Source of the DNA: Verrucomicrobiota bacterium
GTDB lineage: Bacteria; Verrucomicrobiota; Verrucomicrobiia; CAIQCK01
Reading direction: 5' to 3'
DNA length: 64,000 nt
Assembly (NCBI GenBank): GCA_016222825.1
Contig: JACRQF010000009.1
Span: 930,001-994,000 of the forward strand
Of this stretch, positions 57,898-64,000 are shown piece by piece. The first letter of the stretch is position 1. Each line of letters opens with the position of its first letter. The translations under genes were made by a program, and so were the position numbers. Under the pieces are notes generated by a model. It was not told where the DNA came from. It searched no databases and saw only the letters and a list, made by a program, of their open reading frames with translations.

Positions 57898-58539
57898 ATG
57901 AAAACCATGACACGAAAGACGGCGTTGGCCGCGCTGGCCGTGGCGCCGGTGTTCGGTTATCTGGCCACCCGCAAGACGACCGAAACCAAACCAGCGACGA
58001 GACCGATCCGTCGGGAGCCATTCCGCGCGGGCTACTTCCCCAATGTGGCGATGCAAACCCACGAGGGTAAGACCGTCCGCTTCTACGACAACCTGCTGAA
58101 GGACAAGATCGTCGTGATCAACTTCTTCTACAGCCGCTGCGGCGGTCTCTGCTCGCCCGTGGCGCGGAACCTTGCGCAGGTCCAGAAGCTGCTGGGTGGG
58201 CGGGTTGGCCGCGACATCTTCATCTATTCCATCAGCCTCGACCCCGGACACGACACGCCGGCGGTGCTGCGCGAATATGCCAGGAACCGCGGCATCGGGC
58301 CGGGCTGGCTGTTGCTGACCGGCCGGCCGGAGGACGTGGAGTTGTTGCGACGCAAACTCGGCTTCACCGACCCCGATCCCGTCGTGGACCGGGACAAGTC
58401 CCAGCACGCCGGCATTGTCCGCTACGGCAACGAAGCGCTTCAGCGCTGGGCCGCCTGTCCCGGCGAGGCCAAGCCGGAGTGGATAGCCAAGAGCATCCTG
58501 TGGATGGATTGGCCGAAGGCGATGAAGAAAGGAGCCTGA
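57898..58539 (+). CDS. SCO1/SenC-family copper chaperone
   Basis: 213 residues; an N-terminal hydrophobic segment (TALAALAVAPVFGYLA) suggests export or anchoring. Thioredoxin-like fold with the copper motif CGGLC (YSRCGGLCSPVA; usual form CxxxC) and the third ligand His in SQHAGIVR. It would deliver or reduce copper for the flanking multicopper oxidases, or for a cytochrome oxidase elsewhere. It starts 21 bases after the first oxidase. Confidence 0.9.
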   Translation: MKTMTRKTALAALAVAPVFGYLATRKTTETKPATRPIRREPFRAGYFPNVAMQTHEGKTVRFYDNLLKDKIVVINFFYSRCGGLCSPVARNLAQVQKLLGGRVGRDIFIYSISLDPGHDTPAVLREYARNRGIGPGWLLLTGRPEDVELLRRKLGFTDPDPVVDRDKSQHAGIVRYGNEALQRWAACPGEAKPEWIAKSILWMDWPKAMKKGA

Positions 58540-58559
58540 AGGGGTTATGGAGACGGCAC

Positions 58560-58630
58560 GTAGGCCAGACACTTCTGTCTGGCGCGAGAGGTTATTTTGC
58601 AAATGGGCCGGACAGGAGTGTCCGGCCAAC
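58560..58630. repeat. REPIN-like doublet, family E
   Basis: The left half is GTAG-GCCAGACA-CTTC-TGTCTGGC. The right half, read on the minus strand, starts GTTG (changed head) then GCCGGACA-CTCC-TGTCCGGC. Arms differ by A to G on one side and T to C on the other, so pairing is kept. It lies between the SCO gene and the second oxidase. Confidence 0.75.
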
Positions 58631-58654
58631 GGAGGATAGGAGGAAGGAGTTACC

Positions 58655-60358
58655 ATGAACGCACGAGAACGCAGTATTTGGAACGCGGCGCGAAACCGCC
58701 GCGCGTTGATTGCGGCGCGGCTGTCGCGTCGCGACATGTTTAGAATGGGCCTGCTGACCGGCGCGGGCTGGCTCATCCACAAGAACGGCCTCAGCGCCTG
58801 GGCTTCGGGCGGCCCGCCCGTCAGTCCGCCGACGAGGCCATTTGTCGAGGCAATGCCGATCGCGCCGATCCTGCAACCGGTGGCAATGCTCGATCCGCCG
58901 CCGCAAACGGAACCGTTGCCGGGCGAGGCGCGCACACGGGCGCACCAGGCGCTCGACCGGTTCCCGCCGACGGTCCTCTACGAGAGCCACGCCCGGGCCG
59001 GCGAGCACAGTTTCCACCCGGACCTGCCGACACAAACCATCTGGGGCTACGAAGGGATGTTCCCCGGACCAACCATCGTCGCCCGCTATGGCGAGCCGGT
59101 GCTGGTCCGCAACATCAACGAACTGCCGGACGACAACGGCGGCTTTGGCATGCCGTCGGTGGCTCCGCACCTGCACAGCGGCCACCAAGCCTCGGAGAGC
59201 GACGGGTTCCCGTGCGACTTCTTCGAGCAGGGCCAGTTCTACGACCAGCACTATCCCAACGTGCTGGCCGGGTTCCTGCGCGAGTTTCCGCCCAACGGCG
59301 ACCCGCGCGAGATGCAAAGCACGTTCTGGCGCCACGACCACCGGCTGGATTTCACCGCGCAGAACACCTACAAGGGCCTCGCGGGGTTCTACCTGCTCTT
59401 CGGCAGCCTCGACACCGGCGACGAGACCACCGGCCTGCGTCTGCCCAGCGGCGAGTTCGACGTGCCGATGGCGTTTGCCGACAAGGTCTTTGATGAGAAC
59501 GGCAAGCTGTTCTTCGACCTGTTCAACACCGACGGCATCCTCGGCGACAAGTTCACCGTCAACGGCAAGATCCAGCCGTATTTCCAGGTCCATCCGCGCA
59601 AGTATCGCCTGCGCTGGCTCAACACCGGCCCCGCGCGAACTTACGACCTGTTCATCACCGACCCGCGCACGATGCGGACCGTGCCGGTGACGCGCATCGC
59701 CAACGACAGCAACCTGCTGCCCGCGCCGGTCATTCAGGACGGCGTGCGGCTCGCCGCAGCCGAGCGGGCCGATGTCATCATTGACTTCGCCCCCTACGCC
59801 GGCCAGTCGCTGATTCTGGAAAACCGCCTGCCGCAGGACGACGGCCGCAAGGCGCGCACCATCCTCACGCCGGCCGGTCGTGGCGACGCGCTGGTGCGCT
59901 TCGACGTGGTGCTGCCGGCGGTGGAGGATTCGCCGCCGTTGCCGGCCCGACTGCTGGACCTGCCAACGCCCGACCTCAGCGAGGTGGTGCAGAGGCGCAC
60001 GTTCCGCTTCGACCGCCGCCAAGGCCAGTGGACCATCAACGGCAGAATCATAGACTGCGACACGGTTGACGTCGCCGTCCGCGAGGGCACGGCGGAAATC
60101 TGGACGCTCCAGATCAACGCCGGCGGCTGGTCGCATCCGATCCACATCCATCTGGAGGAGTTCTTCATCCTCACGCGCAACGGCCAGCCGCCGCCCGCGC
60201 ACGAGATGGGGCGCAAGGACGTCGTGGACGTGAAGGTCAACGAGACGGTGCAGGTCTTCATGAAGTTCCGCGATTTCACAAACCGCTACGTCATGCACTG
60301 CCACAACGTCCTGCATGAGGACCACGCAATGATGCTGCGCTTCGACGTCGTGCCGTAG
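58655..60358 (+). CDS. Tat-exported multicopper oxidase (copy 2)
   Basis: 567 residues; ATG at 58655 with GGAGGAAGGAG upstream. Tat signal LSRRDMFRMGLLTGAGWL. Copper motifs HLH (about 172), HDH (about 227), HPIHIH (about 494) and HCHNVLHEDHAMM (about 548) are complete. The N-terminal 60 residues and most of the core match the first oxidase closely (shared WNAARNRR, SPPTRPFVE, FPGPT, ESDGFPCDFFE), so the pair arose by duplication with the SCO gene between. Differences cluster around residues 330-430, near the likely substrate pocket, which suggests different substrates. Confidence 0.92.
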   Translation: MNARERSIWNAARNRRALIAARLSRRDMFRMGLLTGAGWLIHKNGLSAWASGGPPVSPPTRPFVEAMPIAPILQPVAMLDPPPQTEPLPGEARTRAHQALDRFPPTVLYESHARAGEHSFHPDLPTQTIWGYEGMFPGPTIVARYGEPVLVRNINELPDDNGGFGMPSVAPHLHSGHQASESDGFPCDFFEQGQFYDQHYPNVLAGFLREFPPNGDPREMQSTFWRHDHRLDFTAQNTYKGLAGFYLLFGSLDTGDETTGLRLPSGEFDVPMAFADKVFDENGKLFFDLFNTDGILGDKFTVNGKIQPYFQVHPRKYRLRWLNTGPARTYDLFITDPRTMRTVPVTRIANDSNLLPAPVIQDGVRLAAAERADVIIDFAPYAGQSLILENRLPQDDGRKARTILTPAGRGDALVRFDVVLPAVEDSPPLPARLLDLPTPDLSEVVQRRTFRFDRRQGQWTINGRIIDCDTVDVAVREGTAEIWTLQINAGGWSHPIHIHLEEFFILTRNGQPPPAHEMGRKDVVDVKVNETVQVFMKFRDFTNRYVMHCHNVLHEDHAMMLRFDVVP

Positions 60359-60517
60359 CGTGCGCAAAACAACAGCGCTGAGAATCAACCCTGCGCGGGG
60401 CATCGTCGAGACGGAGGTGGCGAAGCCCGGTCGCGGCTGTTTGTGTTTGAAGAGAGCGGGCGTATTTTTAGTCAAACCAGCACCGAGCGAAAGAAAGAAA
60501 GATGAGAGGGCACGCTC

Positions 60518-62065
60518 ATGAAACCCTTTGTGGGAGCCACAATATGGCTGCTGATCGCAGGGACAGGGGTAACCCATGTGCGGGCTGCATCGCCGGTGCA
60601 ACCGGAAGTGTCCGCGGCGATCCAGGCCATTCAACAAGCGGCTGATCCTTCCGCGGTCGTGGCAGCCTACGCCAGCGGTTTCGGCGTGGATCGCACGAAC
60701 CCTGTGCTTCACCACGCTTATATCGCCCGCATGGTGGACCTCGGCCTGCCGGAACTGGCGTTTCACCAGGCGCAACTGCTCACCGGCATGGACGCCAGCA
60801 ACGGCCTCGCTTGGGGCGTGATTGCCTACGTGGACGCGCGCCGCGGGGAGATGTCGGCGGCGGCGGCGGCAATCAACCTCGCCGGGCAGTCCGCGCCGGA
60901 CCACGTCTTCGTCCAGCGCACGGCCGGGGAGATTCTGGCGTGGTTTGACGCCAAAGGCGCCGGAACCACTCTCGCCGACGAGGTCAAACACGGCATGACG
61001 CGGCTGCGCGAGACCCTCGCCGGACGGCCCGCATTCACCGAAGCTTACGCCGCGGCGAAGAAAGCCTACACCGCCCAGGCACCCAGTCCGGCTTCGCAGG
61101 TGCCACCCGGCCAGCCCGGCGACACCGAAGTCGTCAAAGCGCTGCCCGTCCCGGTTCCCTACGTGGCCGAATACGCCTATGACTGGGGGCCGTATTGGGT
61201 TGGCTATTGGCCGTGGTTCTGGTGGCGGCCGGTGGGTTTCTTCCACGGCTGCTTCTTCCGACCGTCATTCGTCAGCGTCGTGTTCATCCACGACTTCCAT
61301 CACGTTCACAAGTTCCACCATCATCATCCGCACCATGTCGCCCACCACAAGTTTGCCTGGCACAACAGTTCGACGAGGCAGGCGGCTTTCTTCGGCCTGC
61401 CGGCCCGGCCCGCGCCAACGGTGGTCGCGGCGGCGCAGGCTGCGTTCGTCGCTAGCAACAGCGGCCCCGGCGGAGGGCGCACCGCCCGGGCCATTCAAAG
61501 CCTTGGGCGCGGTGGCGGATCGGGCGCGCTGCGCGTCAACAACAGCGGTTCGGGCAGTTCAGGGGCGGCAATCCAACGCGCCGGCCAAGGGGTGCGCGTG
61601 AACGGCGTTCGCGTGACCGGTATCGTCAGCAACGGTTCGGGCAATTCAAGCGTGCTGACGCAGGGCAGCACGTCCGGGCCTCGCATCAACGTCACAAGCG
61701 GCGGCAGCGGCAGGAGCGATGGCGAACGCGCCATTGGCGGATCCACCGGACGAACGGTTTTGTCCGGCCCCAACCTGGCGTCGCCACGAGTAAACGCGTT
61801 GTCCGGCAACAGTGGGCCGTCGCGAAGCTTCACGCGAGGCCAGAGTTTCCAGCCCGCGCCAAGTTTCCGGCCCAACGCTCCCGTGACGAGTTTCCGCGCA
61901 GCGCCGCAGTTCGGCGGCGGGCGCAGCCTCAGCAGCGGTCCAAGCGTTCCCAGGCCCAGCGTGAACATCCGATCTGGCGGTCGAGGCAGTGGATCGAGTG
62001 GCGGTTCCGGGGGCGGCGGAGGCGGCTCGCGAGGCGGCGGTTCACGCGGCGGTCGCGGACGTTGA
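60518..62065 (+). CDS. Secreted His-rich, Gly/Ser-rich protein
   Basis: 515 residues with a signal peptide (PFVGATIWLLIAGTGVTHVRA). Residues 25-190 are helical with TPR-like repeats (AYIARMVDLGLPELAFHQAQ). A Trp/Tyr-rich stretch (YWVGYWPWFWW) precedes a His cluster (HDFHHVHKFHHHHPHHVAHH), about 12 His in 20 residues. The C-terminal 200 residues are Ser/Gly/Asn/Arg-rich, ending in RGGGSRGGRGR. I do not recognise the family. The His cluster and position next to multicopper oxidases suggest copper or other metal binding outside the cell. Confidence 0.72.
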   Translation: MKPFVGATIWLLIAGTGVTHVRAASPVQPEVSAAIQAIQQAADPSAVVAAYASGFGVDRTNPVLHHAYIARMVDLGLPELAFHQAQLLTGMDASNGLAWGVIAYVDARRGEMSAAAAAINLAGQSAPDHVFVQRTAGEILAWFDAKGAGTTLADEVKHGMTRLRETLAGRPAFTEAYAAAKKAYTAQAPSPASQVPPGQPGDTEVVKALPVPVPYVAEYAYDWGPYWVGYWPWFWWRPVGFFHGCFFRPSFVSVVFIHDFHHVHKFHHHHPHHVAHHKFAWHNSSTRQAAFFGLPARPAPTVVAAAQAAFVASNSGPGGGRTARAIQSLGRGGGSGALRVNNSGSGSSGAAIQRAGQGVRVNGVRVTGIVSNGSGNSSVLTQGSTSGPRINVTSGGSGRSDGERAIGGSTGRTVLSGPNLASPRVNALSGNSGPSRSFTRGQSFQPAPSFRPNAPVTSFRAAPQFGGGRSLSSGPSVPRPSVNIRSGGRGSGSSGGSGGGGGGSRGGGSRGGRGR

Positions 62066-62254
62066 GCGTGGAGCACGGCCGGCGTCCGGGTTCACCCGCA
62101 AAGCCACGAGCATTGCGCCACGGGAATAAAAACCACCCGCCTGACCTCTTACTGGTGGCGAACTGTGTCCGCGAAACCGGACGTGGAAGCCTTTCGGCTA
62201 CCACGGGACCGGTTAGCGCAGGCACAAGCGCGCAGAATTCGAAGAGGAATACAC

Positions 62255-63607
62255 ATGAAACGACACGATGTTATACTGACGGTCGCGGTCGCAGTATTGG
62301 GCATTGCCGTGGTGCTAAGCGCATCCAACCAATTAACCAACAATCAACTCGTCAAGCCCACTCAGCCCGTCGAAGTCCGCGCAATGGACATGCTCGAAGA
62401 GGGCCGGCAGACATTCCGCTTCGACACCTTCGGCGACGAAACCTTCTGGGGAGACACGCTCCGATTGCATGAAGCGATCAACGGCCTGACGCCGAACCAA
62501 GCCCTCGCGCTGGGGCTGAAGGTGGACGTGGAAGCCTTGGGTGGTCTGGCCAATGACATTCAGCAGGGCAAGGTCAACCTGGACGATCCCGCCGCCACGC
62601 GCGTGCTCATCCAACGACAGGCGGTCCTGGGCGTCGTTGGCCAGTTCAACGCCGACGGCACGCTCCGCACCGTTGGGCTGACATGTGCGCTCTGCCACTC
62701 CACCGTCAACAACTCGCTGGCGGCTGGCATCGGCCAGCGGCTGGACGGCTGGGCCAACCGCGACCTCAACGTTGGCGGCATCGTCGCCGCCGCGCCGAAT
62801 CTCGACCCGATCGTCGGCCTGTTGCGGATTGCCATTCCGACCATTGACGCCGCGACCGTGCGCGCCGTGCTGAACAGTTGGGGGCCGGGAAAGTATGACG
62901 CCGAGTTGCTCTTCGACGGCAAGGCCTTCACGCCCGACGGCAAGCCCGCCGCGACGATGCTGCCCAATGCTTACGGCCTGTCAGGCCACAACCTCCACAC
63001 CTGGACGGGCGGCTGGGGCACGGTGAGCTACTGGAACGCGCTGGTGGGCGTGCTGCTCCTGCGCGGCAACGGCACCTTCTTCGACCCGCGCATGGACAAC
63101 GCCGCGCAATTCCCCATCGCCGCCGCCGCGCGTCTCGGCCACGTTTCGGTGCCGCCCGACCAGGACCGCGTCACCGGCAAACTGCCCGCGCTGCACTTCT
63201 ACCAGCTTGCCCTGCCCGCCCCGCGGCCCACGGCAGGCGTGGATTTCAATGCCGATGCCGCCGCGCGCGGTGCTACGGTGTTCACCGGCAAAGCCGACTG
63301 CAACCGCTGCCATCGCACGCCACTGTGGACCGAGCCGGGCTGGAACGCGCACACGCCCGCGGAGATGAAGATCGAGAGTTTCCAAGCCGACCGTTCCCCC
63401 GACCACACCTACCGCACGATGGGCCTCGCGGGCCTCTTCGTGCGCGAGCGCGGGCTGTTCATGCGGGCGGAGAACAAGGGCCGCTTCTACCACGACGGAC
63501 GCTTTGCCACGTTGCGCGACGTGGTGGCGAGTTACAACCAGCGATTCGGCCTGTTGCTCACCGTGCCCGAACAACTCGACCTGGTGGAGTATCTGAAGTC
63601 ACTCTGA
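62255..63607 (+). CDS. Dihaem c-type cytochrome
   Basis: 450 residues from the ATG at 62255 (GAGGA nine bases upstream). N-terminal membrane anchor or signal (VILTVAVAVLGIAVVLSAS). Two haem sites, CALCH (about 146) and CNRCH (about 350), in two cytochrome c-like domains. The C-terminal part resembles the di-haem peroxidase/MauG neighbourhood (RTMGLAGLFVRERGLF, KGRFYHDGRFATLRDVVASYN, LDLVEYLKSL) typical of enzymes annotated as c-type cytochromes. It may accept electrons from, or pass them to, the multicopper oxidases just upstream. Confidence 0.86.
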   Translation: MKRHDVILTVAVAVLGIAVVLSASNQLTNNQLVKPTQPVEVRAMDMLEEGRQTFRFDTFGDETFWGDTLRLHEAINGLTPNQALALGLKVDVEALGGLANDIQQGKVNLDDPAATRVLIQRQAVLGVVGQFNADGTLRTVGLTCALCHSTVNNSLAAGIGQRLDGWANRDLNVGGIVAAAPNLDPIVGLLRIAIPTIDAATVRAVLNSWGPGKYDAELLFDGKAFTPDGKPAATMLPNAYGLSGHNLHTWTGGWGTVSYWNALVGVLLLRGNGTFFDPRMDNAAQFPIAAAARLGHVSVPPDQDRVTGKLPALHFYQLALPAPRPTAGVDFNADAAARGATVFTGKADCNRCHRTPLWTEPGWNAHTPAEMKIESFQADRSPDHTYRTMGLAGLFVRERGLFMRAENKGRFYHDGRFATLRDVVASYNQRFGLLLTVPEQLDLVEYLKSL

Positions 63608-63673
63608 GCCAGCAAGAGCCTTGGAAGAACACGCTCAACCTGCCGCGGTCGCCAGGCGACGCGCAAGAGGGTT

Positions 63674-64000
63674 CTATTTCGAGACGATATACCTTGTGCT
63701 CGTTGGCTTACCCTCGACGACACCCTTCTCCGGAATCACGGCGATGGTGATCTCCTTGGTGAAATCCGGCGGACGTTTGCCGCGTCCGTGGTCGTAAGCG
63801 ACGTAGATGTTCCCGTCATACTTCCCCGACGCATCAGCACCAAACTGGACGTTCGGGTAAGAGGCGCCCGGCCCTTTGCGGTCGTCGAAAACATAGTAAT
63901 GCGGCCACGTCTCGCCACCATCGGACGACAACGCGATGCACATGCTCTCGCGGCTCTTTGCCATCCGGTTGAACGCGAGCACCAGCCGGCCCGACGGCGA
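63674..64000 (-). CDS. Sialidase-like protein, N-terminal part outside window
   Basis: The frame is open from the right edge to a TAG at 63674: 108 C-terminal residues. An Asp-box (SSDGGETW) and the strands RLVLAFNRMAKSRESMCIAL and YDGNIYVAYDHGRGKRPPD fit the end of a sialidase/neuraminidase-like six-bladed propeller. Many such genes in this phylum act on plant or algal glycans rather than on sialic acid. It is convergent with the dihaem cytochrome gene. Confidence 0.75.
   Translation of the reverse strand, partial: SPSGRLVLAFNRMAKSRESMCIALSSDGGETWPHYYVFDDRKGPGASYPNVQFGADASGKYDGNIYVAYDHGRGKRPPDFTKEITIAVIPEKGVVEGKPTSTRYIVSK

Noticed and set aside
56161..60358. Copper nitrite reductases
   Set aside because: Each protein has three cupredoxin domains' worth of sequence and all four multicopper oxidase motifs, including HCH-x3-H-x4-M; NirK has two domains and a different T2 arrangement.

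Overview
The window is high-GC, densely coded bacterial DNA that best fits Verrucomicrobiota, probably the Pedosphaera/Limisphaerales side. The reasons are a tandem pair that I place in the TIGR04073 exosortase-associated family, five consecutive S1 sulfatases, secreted PQQ-propeller, Gfo/Idh/MocA and sialidase-type proteins, multihaem cytochromes and many PAS kinases. No rRNA, tRNA, IS transposase or CRISPR array was found.

Layout. 1-10.5 kb (minus strand) is a two-component block: an NarX-like multi-PAS/PocR kinase, its NarL-type regulator, a receiver protein, a GAF-PAS-PAS kinase that has lost part of its ATPase domain, a truncated receiver, and a second membrane kinase cut by the left edge. 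10.7-14 kb holds an MBL-fold protein, a collagen-like repeat protein, a small hypothetical gene and an XRE regulator. 14.2-18 kb holds a heparinase II/III-like lyase, an exported aldo/keto reductase and rsmE. 18-28.1 kb is one minus-strand operon of five sulfatases plus a two-headed alpha/beta hydrolase. 28.2-30.3 kb is a protein made of nine helicase-associated (HA) domains. 30.6-33.9 kb has pncA, two AT-richer unknown genes, a phased palindrome array and a fragment of a second pncA. 33.9-40.3 kb has a metallophosphoesterase, serA, the TIGR04073-like pair, a D,D-carboxypeptidase and a GH50 agarase-like enzyme. 40.5-43.7 kb is a three-gene exported dehydrogenase system (subunit-3 protein, GMC flavoprotein, octahaem cytochrome). 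43.8-53 kb holds a Gfo/Idh/MocA protein, a CBS protein, a ferredoxin, an adenylate cyclase, a sialidase-like/SGNH fusion, a PQQ propeller and an MFS carrier. 53.2-63.6 kb looks like a copper and electron-transfer locus: decahaem cytochrome, two Tat-exported multicopper oxidases around an SCO copper chaperone, a His-rich secreted protein and a dihaem cytochrome. A sialidase-like gene is cut by the right edge.

Two themes link the genes. Sulfatases, agarase-like enzyme, lyase, esterases and sialidase-like proteins point to breakdown of sulfated polysaccharides. The dehydrogenase/octahaem, decahaem and multicopper oxidase loci point to periplasmic or extracellular electron transfer.

The most unusual content is not protein coding. 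(1) Several families of GTAG-headed palindromes paired as inverted doublets (REP/REPIN-like) are scattered through the window; three lie in frame inside genes and some show compensatory arm changes. (2) Two intergenic arrays of short perfect palindromes have centres separated by 21, 31.5 or 42 bp, all multiples of one DNA helical turn. (3) A conserved promoter-like dispersed element precedes three genes, and several genes have a TAGNNT -10 box so close to the start codon that their mRNAs should be leaderless; one of these has an FNR-type palindrome centred at exactly -41.5.
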